Under the pieces are notes generated by a model. That model did no database searches. It was given only the letters and a program-made list of their open reading frames with translations, and was not told the DNA's origin. The position numbers and the translations under genes are program-made. Below are positions 28,774 to 42,978 of a stretch of DNA of 64,000 nt, piece after piece. How positions within the stretch are numbered: position 1 is the stretch's first letter; every line of letters begins with the position of its first letter. Source of the DNA: Bog-159 sp963843255 (GTDB taxonomy: Bacteria > Acidobacteriota > Terriglobia > Bryobacterales > Bryobacteraceae). The stretch spans positions 620,001 to 684,000 of the forward strand of contig CAWJJQ010000001.1 of the NCBI GenBank assembly GCA_963843255.1, in the 5' to 3' direction.

Positions 28774-29163
28774 ATGCCCGAGACGTACGCGGAAACCTAC
28801 TGGCCCGTTCTCCTGCAGGCGCTGATCGCTATGGCTGTAGCGGCAGGCATGATCGGCATTTCCTATATTTTGGGCCACAAAGTCCGCAATCGCGTGAAAG
28901 ACATGCCCTACGAGTGCGGCATCACACCCACCGGCAGCGCCCGCGAGCGCTTCAGCGTCAAGTTCTACCTGGTGGGAATGCTATTCATCCTGTTCGATAT
29001 CGAAGCCATCTTTTTGTACCCGTGGGCGGTGGTGTACCGGGAACTGAAGATGTTCGCCTTTTTTGAGATGTTGATCTTCATCGTCCTGATCCTGGCGGGT
29101 TTTTTCTACATCTGGAAAAAGGGCGCGCTGGATTGGTCGGGCGCCAGCCGGCAGCCGAAGTGA
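28774..29163 (+). CDS. nuoA: NADH-quinone oxidoreductase subunit A
   Basis: The ATG at 28774 gives a 129-residue membrane subunit with three transmembrane helices. It contains the conserved loop MPYECGITPTG, followed by RFSVKFYLVGMLFILFDIEA. It is the first gene of the complex I operon and is intact. nuoB, which normally follows, is missing: nuoC starts 10 bases after the stop. Confidence 0.95.
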   Translation: MPETYAETYWPVLLQALIAMAVAAGMIGISYILGHKVRNRVKDMPYECGITPTGSARERFSVKFYLVGMLFILFDIEAIFLYPWAVVYRELKMFAFFEMLIFIVLILAGFFYIWKKGALDWSGASRQPK

Positions 29164-29172
29164 TCGAATTAC

Positions 29173-29647
29173 ATGCTTCCTGAAAACCTGAAAGAGCACG
29201 CCAGTGCGGCGGCGGTGGACGCCTTCGACTCCAGCGCCGTAATATCGGGAAAGTTCGACCGCGGCGAGCTGACGCTCGAAATCGCGCGCGACAAGATCGT
29301 GAGCGTGTGCGGATTCCTGAAGTACGATCAGCGGCTTTGTGCGCTTAAGTACGGTTACGGGCGTGGATTGGTATCCCGCCGAGCCGCGTTTCGAGGTGGT
29401 GTATCATCTGCATTCCGTGGACCGCAACGAGCGACTGCGCGTGAAGTGCCGGCTGCACGGCGACGACGCCGAGATCGACTCGGTCACGGCAGTTTGGCGC
29501 GGCGCCAACTGGTACGAACGCGAGACCTTCGACCTGTTCGGCATACGGTTTCGCAACCATCCGGATCTGCGCCGCATCATGCTGCCGGACGACTGGGAGG
29601 GCCATCCGTTGCGCAAGGATTACCGCGTAACGGGGTCGCGCATGTGA
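29173..29647 (+). CDS. nuoC: NADH-quinone oxidoreductase subunit C, one frameshift
   Basis: Starts at ATG 29173 and shows the NuoC pattern after a break near 29333, where one extra base (CGC read as CGGC) shifts the frame. The downstream part has TGVDWYPAEPRFEVVYHLHS and the signature ERETFDLFGIRFRNHPDLRR, ending with GHPLRKDYRV. The corrected length is about 157 residues. It is part of the hydrophilic connecting module that binds NuoD. The stop overlaps the nuoD GTG (GTGA). Confidence 0.88.
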
Positions 29648-30871
29648 GCGAAACAATTGTGCCGGGCGTCACCGAGGTGGCTCGCCGAGGAAGAACAGCA
29701 AAGCCGCGCCTGCATGACCCTCAACATGGGTCCGCAGCACCCGTCCACCCACGGCGTGCTGCGCCTGCTGCTGGAACTGGACGGCGAAACCATCATCAGG
29801 TGCCGGCCGGATATCGGCTATCTGCACACCGGCATCGAGAAGGAATTCGAGGTCAAGACGTATCAGCAGGCCGTCACGCTGACCGACCGCATCGATTACC
29901 TGGCGCCGCTTTCGAACAATCTCTGCTATTGCCTGGCGGTGGAAAAGCTGCTGGGCCTGGAAATCCCGCCGCTGGCGCAGTGGACGCGCGTGATGCTGAC
30001 GGAATTGACGCGCCTGAACAGCCACCTGGTGTGGCTGGGCACGCACGCCATCGACATCGGCGCGATGAGCGTGTTCCTCTACTGCTTCCGCGAGCGCGAA
30101 GAGATTCTGCGCATCTTCGAGATGTTCTCGGGCCAGCGCATGATGACCAGCTATTTCCGCATCGGCGGCCTGGCGCTGGAGCCGCCGCGCGGCTGGCAGC
30201 AGCGCGTGAAGGACGTTCATCGACGCATTTCCGAGCCGCGTGGACGAGTACGAGGAACTGCTGACCAACAACCGCATCTGGATCGGCCGCACGCAGGGCG
30301 TCGGCTATCATTTCGCTGGAAGACATGCTGGACCTGGGCGTGACCGGCCCCATGCTGCGCGCCGCCGGGCTGAAGTGCGATGCGCGCAAGGACCAGCCCT
30401 ATTCGAGCTACGAGAAGTTCGATTTCGAAGTGCCCACGCGCACGGAGAACGACGTGTACGCGCGCTACCTGGTGCGCATCGAGGAGATGCGCCAGAGCGC
30501 GCGCATCGTCAAGCAGGCGCTCGAAGGCATGCCCGCAGGGCGCTGGACGGCGGACGCGCCCGCACGTAGTGCTGCCGGACCGCGAAAAGATGAAGACGCA
30601 GATGGAAGCGCTCATCTACCATTTCAAAATCGTGACCGAGGGATTCCGCGTGCCGGCAGGCGAAGTCTACCAGGTGATCGAATCGCCGCGCGGCGAAGTG
30701 GGCTATTACGTGGTCAGCGACGGGACCACGCATCCTTACCGGGTGCATGTGCGCGGGCCCAGCTTCGGCAATCTGCAGGCGGTGCCGCGGATGATCGAAG
30801 GAACCCTGATCGCCGACGTGATCGCGGCCATCGGCAGCATGGATTTTGTGTTGGGAGATAGTGACAGATAA
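29644..30871 (+). CDS. nuoD: NADH-quinone oxidoreductase subunit D, four frameshifts
   Basis: The 49-kDa-type quinone-site subunit is spread over several frames. Inferred single-base insertions lie near 29680, 30215, 30306 and 30560. Restored sequence includes MTLNMGPQHPSTHGVLRLLL, RPDIGYLHTGIEKEFE, YLAPLSNNLCYCLAVEKLLG and, at the end, IGSMDFVLGDSDR, matching NuoD throughout. The GTG start at 29644 overlaps the nuoC stop. The corrected length is about 407 residues, normal for the family. Every shift lies in a region whose residues are otherwise conserved, so ancient decay is unlikely. Confidence 0.88.
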
Positions 30872-30876
30872 AAAGT

Positions 30877-30946
30877 GCCACGGATGGACACAGATGCACA
30901 CAGATAAGCTGGCTTTTATCCGTGTGCATCCGTGTCCATCCGTGGC
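30877..30946. repeat. Large palindromic hairpin between nuoD and nuoE
   Basis: Left arm 30877-30907 (GCCACGGATGGACACAGATG start) and right arm 30916-30946 are 31 bases each and pair with only two wobble mismatches around an 8-base loop. Each arm contains tandem variants of a (C)ACAGATG/GATGGACAC unit. Similar palindromes are widespread intergenic repeats in several bacterial phyla. It fills nearly the whole nuoD-nuoE gap and would form a strong stem in the operon mRNA. Confidence 0.85.
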
Positions 30947-30957
30947 TCAATGTTTTG

Positions 30958-31444
30958 ATGACTTTTTCACCTGAGCTGGAAGCCCGGTTTGCCAAGCTAC
31001 TGAACAGCTATCCGCCGGGGCGGCAGCGCTCGGCGATGATTCCCATGCTGATTTATGCGCAGGATGAGATCGGCGCGGTGACTCCGGAACTGATCGAGGA
31101 AGTGGCCCAGCGCGACGGGCGTGACGCCGCTGCAGGTGGACGAAGTGGTGGGCTACTACTCCATGCTGCACCGCAAGCCGCATGGGCAAATATCACGTGC
31201 AGATCTGCACCAACATCAGTTGCCTGCTGCGCGGCGGCGAGGAGCTATGGGAGCATGCCTGCCAAGAAGCTCGGCATCGGCCACAAGGAAGTCACGGCGG
31301 ACGGCCAGATTTCGCTCGAGGAAGTGGAATGCATCGGCGCCTGCTCCTGGGCGCCGGCCATGCAGGTGAATTACGATTTCCATCACTATGTCACGCCCGA
31401 GAAACTCGACCAGCTGCATCGACAGCTTGAGGAAGCTCCAATAA
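30958..31444 (+). CDS. nuoE: NADH-quinone oxidoreductase subunit E, three to four frameshifts
   Basis: From ATG 30958 the restored protein is the 24-kDa-type subunit with the thioredoxin-like [2Fe-2S] site: CTNISC and, about 40 residues later, CIGACSWAPAMQVN. Single-base insertions are inferred near 31118, 31181 and 31262. A fourth near 31440 would bring the TAA at 31442-31444 into frame. GYYSMLHRKP then GKYHVQIC confirm the identity. It passes electrons in the NADH-oxidising module with NuoF and NuoG. nuoF starts three bases downstream. Confidence 0.87.
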
Positions 31445-31447
31445 CAG

Positions 31448-32801
31448 ATGCTGTACAACGAACCCAGTCCGCTCGAAGCCAAGGTCCTCAGCCGCCGCTT
31501 CGGATTGCCGAATTCGGCGTCGCATCGATACCTACCTGGCCACCGATGGCTACAAGGCTTTCGAAAAAGCCGCCGGCATGAAGCCGGAGGAGATCATCGA
31601 GGAAGTCAAGATCTCGAACCTGCGCGGCCGCGGCGGCGCGGGCTTTCCCACCGGCATGAAGTGGAGCTTCGTGCCGCGCACGTCGCCCAAGCCGAAGTAC
31701 ATCGTGGTGAACGCCGACGAGAGCGAGCCGGGCACCTGCAAAGACCGGCTGCTGATCGAAAACGATCCGCACCAGTTGATCGAAGGCATGCTGATCGCCG
31801 GCCTGGCGGTCGATGCGCACGCCGGATACATCTACATTCGCGGCGAGTATCGCTACCTGATCGAGATCATGGACAACGCCATCGCGGAGGCCTACGCACA
31901 GGGCTACCTGGGCAAGAACATCCGCGGCACCGGATTCGATTTCGATCTATACACGCATACCGGCGCGGGCGCATACGAATGCGGCGAGGAATCGGCGCTG
32001 CTCGAATCGCTCGAAGGCAAGCGCGGCATTCCGCGCATCCGTCCGCCGTTTCCAGCGGTAGTGGGCGCGTTCCAGTGCCCCACCGTTCTGAACAACGTGG
32101 AGACGTATTGCGCGGTTCCGGCCATCATCCGCGACGGCGGCGCGGCGTTTGCGGCGCTGGGTGTGCCCAAAGCCGGCGGCACGAAGCTGACCTGCCTGTC
32201 CGGTCACGTGAACAGTCCCGGCGTTTACGAACTGCCGCTGGGCTTCCCTGTGAAGACCATGATCAAGGAAGTGGGCGGCGGCATGCGGGGCGGCAAGAAG
32301 CTGAAGGCCTTCATTCCGGGCGGTTCGTCATGCCCCGTGCTCACGGCGGCAGAGTGCGAAGGCCTGACCATGGACTACGACTCGATGGCCAAGGCCAAGA
32401 GCATGCTGGGTTCGGGCGGCGTGGTGATCATGGACGAGGATACCTGCATGGTGAAAGCGGCCCTGCGCATCATGCGGTTTTATGCGCACGAAAGCTGCGG
32501 CTGGTGCATTCCGTGCCGCGAAGGCACCACCTGGCTGCGCAAGCTGCTGCAGCGCTTTCACGACGGCATGGGACAGCGCAGCGACATCGCTCTGATCGGC
32601 GACCTGGCCAAGAATATGCTGGGCCGCACATTCTGCCCGCTGGGCGATGCCGCCGCGCTGCCGACCATCTCGATCGTCGAAAAGTTCTATCACGAATTTG
32701 AAGCCCACCTGAACGGCAAGCCCTGTCCGTACGAAACGGGTGGGGCAGGCCCGCGGCCTGCGGCGGCCTCGCAGGCCGCCTTTCTGAGGACCACGAACTA
32801 A
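31448..32801 (+). CDS. nuoF: NADH-quinone oxidoreductase subunit F, one frameshift
   Basis: The 51-kDa-type subunit binds NADH and FMN. After a single extra base near 31516 the frame is open to 32801. Motifs are complete: GRGGAGFPTGMKW (FMN/NADH loop), YECGEESALLESLEG, and the N3 [4Fe-4S] cysteines in ESCGWCIPCREGT plus TFCPLGDAAALP. The final residues (after CPYETGG) are encoded by a palindromic repeat at 32740-32845 and look foreign to the family. The corrected length is about 450 residues. Confidence 0.9.
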
Positions 32802-32845
32802 TTTGGCGGCCTGCGAGGCCGCCGCAGGCTGGGAGCCTGCCCCAC
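32740..32845. repeat. Palindromic repeat spanning nuoF end and nuoF-nuoG gap
   Basis: Left arm 32740-32780 (GTGGGGCAGGCCCGCGGCCT start) pairs with right arm 32805-32845 (ending GGGAGCCTGCCCCAC), 41 bases each with a 24-base loop containing the nuoF stop. The outer GTGGGGCAGGCCC also begins the element at 45381, so it is a dispersed family. Confidence 0.8.
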
Positions 32846-32853
32846 AAAGACAC

Positions 32854-34907
32854 ATGGCTGATCTGGTAAATCTCACAATCGACGGCAGGGCCATCGAGGC
32901 CGCGCCTGGCACGCTGGTCATCGATGCCGCCAAGCGCTCTGGCATCGAAATGCCGGCCTTCTGCTATTACGAAGGCCTGACCCTGCAGGCCGCCTGCCGC
33001 ATGTGCCTGGTGGAAGTGGAGAAGATGCCGAAGCTGATGGCGGCATGCACGCTCCCGGTTGGCGAAGGCATGGTCGTGCGCACGGAGACCCCGCAGGTGG
33101 TGGCCGCGCGCAAGTCGATGCTGGAGTTCCTGCTGGCCAACCATCCGCTGGATTGCCCGGTGTGCGACAAAGGCGGCGAGTGCGAACTGCAGGACATGGT
33201 CTTCCGCTACGGCGCGGGCGAAAGCCGCTTCACGGAGACGAAGGTCCACGTGGACGAGAAGCAATGGTCGCCCGTGGTCTTCTTCGATGGTCCGCGCTGC
33301 ATCCTCTGCTATCCGCTGCGTGCGCATTTGCAATGAAGGCATGGGGGTCGGCGCGCTGGGCGTGATCAATCGCGGCGTGGTTTCGGAGATCGCGCCGAAC
33401 AAGGGCGACCACCTGGAGTGCGACGAATGCGGCATGTGCATCGATATCTGCCCGGTCGGCGCGCTCACCAGCGGCATCTATCGCTACCAGACGCGACCCT
33501 GGGAAATGGAGCACGTGGGCACCATCTGCACGCATTGCTCGAACGGCTGCAAGACGACGCTGGGCGTACGTAACGACGAGATCATCCGCGGCAACAATCG
33601 CGACCGCTCCGGCATCAACGGCGAATTCCTGTGCATCAAGGGCCGCTACGCCTTCGATTTCTACAATCATCCGGAGCGGCTGCAGGCGCCGCTGGTGCGG
33701 GTCAACGGCAAGCTCGAAGAAACTTCGTGGTCGAAGGCCATCCAGGTCGTGGCGGAGAAATTCAACGAGGTCCGCGCGCGCGGCGGCAAGTTCGGCGTGA
33801 TCGGCTCGAACCATACCACCAACGAAGAGAATTACTATCTGCAGAAGTTCGCGCGGACGGTGCTGGAGACGGAAAACATCGACCATCACCGCACGGGCGA
33901 CGTGGAAGGCCTGCTGGACGCGCTGAGCGGAAAGAGCGGAAAGCTGGCCACCACCGAAGACCTGTACCAGAAGAAGGCCGTGCTGGTGATCGGCGCGGAT
34001 CTGGCGCTGGAGCAGCCGTTCCTCTCGTTCCAGATCCGCGCTAACTACCGGCATCACCAGGCGCGCGTTTACGCGGTCACGCCGGAGCCGGTGCGCGAGG
34101 ATAAATATGCGGCCGCCAGCCTACGCGCGGCTGCCGGCGGCGAGTTCGACGCCCTGGAATCGCTACGCGACCGGCTGAAGGCTGAGCCGGAGCTGGTCAT
34201 CGTTTTCGGCGACGCCATCAAGGGCGATGGCGTGAGCCGGCTGGTGGAATTCGGCGAGTCGCTGGGCATTCCGGTTCGCTACATCTGCCTGGTGGATTAT
34301 TCGAATTCGCGCGGCGCGCTGGATATGGGCTTGCGGCCGGATGCCGGCGCCCTGGCGCTGCCCGAGATCGTGGCGGCGGAAGATCTGGACGTGCTGTGGG
34401 TGGTGGGCGCCAATCCTTTGAAGAACCTCACCGGCGCGCCGGGCGGACGGTTTGTGGTAGTGCAGGACCTGTTTTTGACCGAGACCGCGCGCGCCGCCGA
34501 CGTGATCTTACCTGCCGCGTCGGCCTACGAAAAGAACGGCTCTGTCACCAACGTATGCGGCGAGGTGCAGCGGCTGCGGCGGGCAGTGGGGGCGATGGGC
34601 GACTAAGCCGGACCTCGAGATCATGGGCCTGCTGGCCCGTGAAATGGGCGTAGCCGCCGAGCTGGGCCCGTGGGTTCCGGAAACTGTTTTCGCGGAGATC
34701 CGCAAAAACGTGCGCGGATACGATGTCCCGCTGCCGGTACTGGAAATGGGCGGCGCGGCGCAAACCGCGGCCCTGAACGGCTGTATCCCCCTGGATGGGC
34801 GTCCCGAACTGATCCGTTCGGCGCACGATAATCTGTTCACCTCGGGCACGCTGGGGCGCTATTCTAAGGTACTGAACTCCGTGGTAGAGAACCACGGCAA
34901 TCGATAA
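32854..34907 (+). CDS. nuoG: NADH-quinone oxidoreductase subunit G, two frameshifts
   Basis: A 75-kDa-type subunit from ATG 32854. It has the N-terminal [2Fe-2S] cysteines (CYYEGLTLQAACRMC), the HPLDCPVCDKGGECELQD cluster and the CILCYRC...CNEG stretch, broken by an extra C near 33313. ECGMCIDICPVGAL follows. A molybdopterin-like domain with CTHCSNGC then leads into a Mo-enzyme fold that lacks cofactor function in complex I. A second extra base at 34601 shifts the last 100 codons. The TAA at 34905-34907 directly abuts the nuoH ATG. Confidence 0.9.
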
Positions 34908-36098
34908 ATGAACTTTTTCCTGCTGAGCCTGATCAAGGCTGCGGTGGTGGCGTTTGTTCTACTCACCACGCTGGCGTATCTGCAATGGGTGGAACGCAAG
35001 GTGATCGCGCATATCCAAGTGCGCCTGGGACCTTCGCGCGTCGGCCCGCACGGGTTATTGCAGCCGCTGGCGGACGTGATCAAGCTCATCACCAAGGAAG
35101 ACCTGATTCCGCCATACGTCAACAAGCTGCTGTACCTGGGGGCGCCGTTCTTCGCCATCACCATGGCGCTGATATCGATCTCGGTGATCCCCTTCGGATC
35201 CGAGATTCACATTCCCGGCGGCAAAACCTGGATGCAATTGACGGACCTGAATATCGGCGTTCTTTTCGTGCTCGCGGTTTCGTCGGTGGGCGTTTACGGC
35301 ATCGCGCTGGCGGGCTGGGCTTCGAACAACAAATACTCGCTGATGGGTGGGTTGCGCAGCTCGGCGCAGATGATCAGCTACGAGCTGCCGCTGAGCATGG
35401 CGGTGGCCGCGCCGCTGCTGCTGGCGAACACGCTCAGCCTGCGCCATTTGGTGGAACAGCAGTCCGGCTTTTATTTGGGATTCATTCCGCGCTGGAGCAT
35501 CTTTCAAGGTCCCATGCCGCAGATCTTCAGTTTCGTGATCTTCCTGATCGCGGCGTTTGCGGAGACCAACCGGATTCCGTTCGACCTGCCGGAAGCCGAG
35601 AACGAGCTGGTGGCCGGATTCCACACCGAATACAGCAGTATGAAATTCGCGGCGTTCTTCATGGCCGAATACTCGAACATGATCACGGTCTGTGCCATGA
35701 CCACTACGCTGTTTCTGGGCGGATGGCTGCCACTGTGGCCGGCATCGGCCGGATCGAATTTCGTGCCGGTGATTATATTTTTATTCGGGGCGGCTATGGC
35801 GCTGTATCACGGGCTCAATCCCGCGCGCCGCCTCGACCGCGTGACGCTGCCCGTAGTGGCCATCGTGTTCTTCCTGGTGGCGGTGCTCTTTCTGGTCCCG
35901 GCGGTGCAGGGCGCGCTGCTGCCGCTATTCTGGTTCGCGGCCAAGACCGGTATCCTGCTGTTTATCTTTATCTGGATGCGCGGCACGCTGCCGCGCTTCC
36001 GTTACGATCAACTGATGGACTTCGCGTGGAAGCTTCTCTTCCCCGTCGCCGTCATCAACTTGCTGGTTACCGGCCTGCTGGTGGCCGTGTTTTCCTGA
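34908..36098 (+). CDS. nuoH: NADH-quinone oxidoreductase subunit H
   Basis: A 396-residue membrane subunit with about eight to nine helices, intact. It contains ERKVIAHIQVRLGPSRVGPH, the quinone-cavity loop ETNRIPFDLPEAENELVAGF, and HTEYSSMKFAAFFMAEYSNM. It forms the base of the quinone channel with NuoB and NuoD. nuoI, which normally follows nuoH, is missing; nuoJ starts 13 bases after the stop. Confidence 0.96.
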   Translation: MNFFLLSLIKAAVVAFVLLTTLAYLQWVERKVIAHIQVRLGPSRVGPHGLLQPLADVIKLITKEDLIPPYVNKLLYLGAPFFAITMALISISVIPFGSEIHIPGGKTWMQLTDLNIGVLFVLAVSSVGVYGIALAGWASNNKYSLMGGLRSSAQMISYELPLSMAVAAPLLLANTLSLRHLVEQQSGFYLGFIPRWSIFQGPMPQIFSFVIFLIAAFAETNRIPFDLPEAENELVAGFHTEYSSMKFAAFFMAEYSNMITVCAMTTTLFLGGWLPLWPASAGSNFVPVIIFLFGAAMALYHGLNPARRLDRVTLPVVAIVFFLVAVLFLVPAVQGALLPLFWFAAKTGILLFIFIWMRGTLPRFRYDQLMDFAWKLLFPVAVINLLVTGLLVAVFS

Positions 36099-36111
36099 GC
36101 GTTTGCTGAAA

Positions 36112-36611
36112 ATGGACGTCATCCTCTTCCTCATCTTTGCGGCGATCGCGGTGGTCTGCGGCATCAACGTGGTGGTGCAGACGCACCCGATTTCGAGCGC
36201 CATTTCGCTGATCGGGGTGATGGGTTCGCTGGCCGTGCTGTACCTGCTACTGGGCGCCGAATTCCTGGCGGCCGCGCAGGTGATCGTGTATGCCGGCGCG
36301 GTCATGGTGCTGTTCGTGTTCGTGATCATGCTGCTGAACGCGGGCGCGGAGATCGCCACGGGCGGTCGTGGATTGCGCAGTTGCTCGGCATTCCACTGGT
36401 CTTCGCTTTCCTGGGCTTGATGGCTTACTTCGTACAGCACTTCTTTCCCGAGGCGGCCGAGGTCCATTTTGGCGCGTTCCAGCACGGCACCGCGCTGGAC
36501 GTAGGCCGCGCGCTGTTCACCCATTATCTGCTGCCCTTCGAAGTGATCTCGGTGCTGATCCTGATCGCCATTCTGGGGGCCGTGGTCCTGGCGCGAAAGG
36601 AGCTCGAATAG
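36112..36611 (+). CDS. nuoJ: NADH-quinone oxidoreductase subunit J, one frameshift
   Basis: A membrane subunit of about 166 residues starting at ATG 36112. The first frame gives helices 1-3 including the conserved HPISSAISLIGVMGSLAVLY and LGAEFLAAAQVIVYAGAVMV. After about 36367 the frame changes by minus one (one lost base, or two gained) and continues SWIAQLLGIPLVFAFLGLMA to the LARKELE end. nuoK follows after one base. Confidence 0.87.
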
Positions 36612-36612
36612 T

Positions 36613-36923
36613 ATGAACACGGGCGTGCCGATCTCCTGGTACCTGATCCTGAGCGCGGTGCTGTTCGCCTGGGCGTGGCCGGATTCCTGTTACGGCGCAA
36701 TATCATCACGGTGTTCATGTCGATCGAGCTGATGCTCAACGCGCGTGAACCTCAGCTTCATCACCTTTTCATACCAGTTGAAGCAGGTGAACGGGCATAT
36801 TTTCAGTTTCTTCGTGATGGTGGTGGCGGCGGCCGAAGCGGCGGTGGGCCTGGCGATTATCCTGACCGTGTTCAAGAACCGCTCCACGCTGAATATCGAC
36901 GACGTGAATTCGATGAAAAACTG

Positions 36924-36924
<1 letters not shown>
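36613..36924 (+). CDS. nuoK: NADH-quinone oxidoreductase subunit K, two frameshifts
   Basis: From ATG 36613 the restored protein of about 103 residues has three helices and the conserved core GFLLRRNIITVFMSIELMLN, then AVNLSFITFSYQLKQVNGHI. The membrane glutamate of the proton path is in MSIELMLN. One base appears lost near 36669 (CCCTGG read as CCTGG) and one gained at 36744 (GCGGTG read as GCGCGTG). The stop overlaps the nuoL ATG (TGATG). Confidence 0.85.
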
Positions 36925-40343
<3,419 letters not shown>

Positions 40344-40354
<11 letters not shown>

Positions 40355-41804
40355 TTTCGCGCCATCGGCGGTCGAATACCTCCGTTTCCTGCCGGAGATC
40401 ATCCTGATTGCCACCGGCACGCTCTTGATGATGCTGGACGTGGTGCTGCGCGACCGCGCACCGGACGCTTACGGGCACATCTCCATCGCCGCGCTTGTCG
40501 GTGCCATGGTGGCTTCGATGATCGCCCCGCCCGGACCGGCGTTCTCCGACCTGCTGGTAGTGGATGGCTTCGCCACCTTCTTTCGCGTCCTGGTGACCGG
40601 CGTGGGCGTGCTGACTGTGCTCACGTCTTACAGCTTCCTGCGGCGGGAGGGCGCGGAGACCGGCGAATTCCATGCCCTGCTGCTCTTTTCGGTGGCGGGC
40701 CAATGCGTGATGGTCTCGGCGAATGAGCTGATCATGATCTTCATCGGCCTGGAGATTTCGTCCATCTCCAGTTACGTGCTGGCGGGTTACCTGCGCGATG
40801 ACAAACGCGCCAACGAATCGGCTCTCAAATACTTCCTGCTGGGCTCCTTCGCCACGGCTTTCTTCCTGTATGGCATCGCGGTGGTCTACGGCATGACCGG
40901 GTCCACTTCGCTTACCGTAATTCACAGCGTGCTCAGCGGCGGACCCACCGCGCCGCCTCCGGTGTTTATCGGTATCGCGGCCGCCCTGATGTTCGTCGGT
41001 CTGGGATTCAAGGTTTCCGCTGCTCCTTTCCAGATCTGGGCGCCGGATGTTTACCAGGGCGCGCCCACACCGGTGACCGCGTTTATGGCCACAGGCGCCA
41101 AAGCCGCGGCTTTTGCCATCTTTTTGCGCATTTTCTTGAACGCATTCGGACCGATAGGGCGTGAATGGGAGCCGCTGGTATGGGGCTCGGCGCTGCTTTC
41201 CATGACCATCGGGAATTTCGCGGCACTGATGCAGTCGAACGTCAAGCGCCTGCTGGCCTACAGTTCCATCGCGCACGCCGGTTATGTGCTGGTCGCGTTG
41301 ACGGCGCGTTCGCAGGTGGGCACCGCGGCGGCCATGTTCTACCTGGCGGCTTACGCGCTGATGAATATCGGCGCGTTCGTCGTGGTCTCCCACCTTTCCG
41401 GCAAGGGTGAGAGGTTTGTGAGCGTCGACGATTTCGCGGGACTCGCCGTGAGGCAGCCGGGTACCGCGGCGCTGCTCACCATCTTCCTGCTGTCGCTGAT
41501 CGGCGTGCCGCTCACCGGCGGCTTCTTCGGCAAGTTTTATATTTTCAAAGCCGCGCTCGATTCCAATCTCGTCTGGCTGACCGTGCTCGGCCTGCTGAAC
41601 AGCGCCGTGGCCGCATATTACTACCTGCGCATCCTGGTAGTGATGTATATGCGCGAGCCGAGCGAAGCGACTGCGGATCTGCCGCCTTTGAGCGCGGGTC
41701 TGCGGGCCGCCCTGCTGATTCCGGCGCTGGGTACCCTGCTGCTCGGGATCTTCCCGGGATGGGTCCTGGATTTCGCCTCCAGGAACTCCAGCCTGACGCG
41801 ATAG
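40344..41804 (+). CDS. nuoN: NADH-quinone oxidoreductase subunit N
   Basis: An intact 486-residue antiporter-like subunit with about 14 helices. It shows LIMIFIGLEISSISSYVLAG, then KVSAAPFQIWAPDVYQGAPT and NVKRLLAYSSIAHAGYVLVA, the standard NuoN landmarks including the helix-5 glutamate and lysines of the proton path. It closes the complex I operon. The next gene starts 25 bases downstream on the same strand and may be read through. Confidence 0.95.
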
Positions 41805-41828
41805 CGCGCGTGCTGCTATCTTTCTTAC

Positions 41829-42965
41829 ATGGCTCAAACGGCTCAGGCGACCCAAACCACTGTTTCTCTGGCTGAAAAGGCGCAATCCGCCGCCGGCCGG
41901 CTGATGTCGCTGGACGTATTTCGCGGCGCCACCATGGCGCTCATGGTGCTGGTGAATAATTCGGGCGACGGCTCCCACACCTACGGCCCGCTGCAGCACG
42001 CCGACTGGAACGGCTGGACCCTGACCGATACGGTTTTCCCGTCGTTCGTATGGATCGTAGGCCTGGCCATCACGCTATCGCTGGGCAAACGGCTGGAAGC
42101 CGGCGTGGCGCGCATGCAGCTATTTCTTCAGGTGTTGCGCCGCGCCGCGATTCTTTATGTGCTCGGCCTGATCGTCTACGCCTATCCCCTGGATCTCTCC
42201 ACCCAACGCCTGCTGGGGGTTTTGCAGCGCATTGCGATTTGTTACCTGCTCGCGTCTGCGATTTACCTTACCACGGGCGTGCGCGGGCAAATCGTCTGGA
42301 TCGCATCGCTGCTGACGGGTTACTGGCTGATCATGAAACTGGCGCCGGTCCCCGGTTATGGTGCGGGACAGCTTGACCTGGAGCACAACTTCGCTCACTA
42401 CATCGACAATCTCATTTTGGGTAGCCATAACTACATCCCTACAAAGACGTGGGATCCCGAGGGTATCGTCAGCACCATTCCGGCTATCGCGACGGCCCTT
42501 TTCGGGATTATGGCTGGTCACCTCCTGCGGCTGAAGCGGGAACTCTCCGAGCGCACCACCTGGCTGTTCCTGGCGGGCAACATTCTGATCGCTCTCGGCC
42601 TTATTGCGAACGTCTGGCTGCCGATCAACAAGAAGCTGTGGACCAGCTCCTTTTCCATGTTCATGGCCGGACTCGACTTCGTGGTCTTTGCCATGTGCCT
42701 GTGGCTGGTGGATGGCCGCGGTTACCGGCGCCTGGCAAAGCCCGTGGCGATCATCGGCATGAATGCCATCACGGTGTACATGATTTCAGAGTTGCTGGAT
42801 GAGACGCTTTCAGCGCTGCACTGGCGCCAGGCCATCTTTCAGAACGTGTTCGCGCCCATCGCGTCGCCTTACAATGCGGCCCTTCTCTACGCGGTCTCGT
42901 ACACCCTGCTGCTTTGGGTCATTTCTTACGGTATGTATCGCCGCGGCTGGTTCTGGCGCGTTTGA
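41829..42965 (+). CDS. Heparan-alpha-glucosaminide N-acetyltransferase-like membrane protein (COG4299)
   Basis: A 378-residue membrane protein with about ten helices. The N-terminal signature is SLDVFRGATMALMVLVNNSG, followed by WNGWTLTDTVFPSFVWIVGL, as in the HGSNAT/YeiB-related acyltransferases. Family members transfer acetyl groups across the membrane onto sugars. In bacteria the acceptor is usually unknown and may be a peptidoglycan or exopolysaccharide amino sugar. It is separated from the Tad-like genes by a convergent junction. Confidence 0.87.
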   Translation: MAQTAQATQTTVSLAEKAQSAAGRLMSLDVFRGATMALMVLVNNSGDGSHTYGPLQHADWNGWTLTDTVFPSFVWIVGLAITLSLGKRLEAGVARMQLFLQVLRRAAILYVLGLIVYAYPLDLSTQRLLGVLQRIAICYLLASAIYLTTGVRGQIVWIASLLTGYWLIMKLAPVPGYGAGQLDLEHNFAHYIDNLILGSHNYIPTKTWDPEGIVSTIPAIATALFGIMAGHLLRLKRELSERTTWLFLAGNILIALGLIANVWLPINKKLWTSSFSMFMAGLDFVVFAMCLWLVDGRGYRRLAKPVAIIGMNAITVYMISELLDETLSALHWRQAIFQNVFAPIASPYNAALLYAVSYTLLLWVISYGMYRRGWFWRV

Positions 42966-42978
42966 CCCGCGAGTCCGG

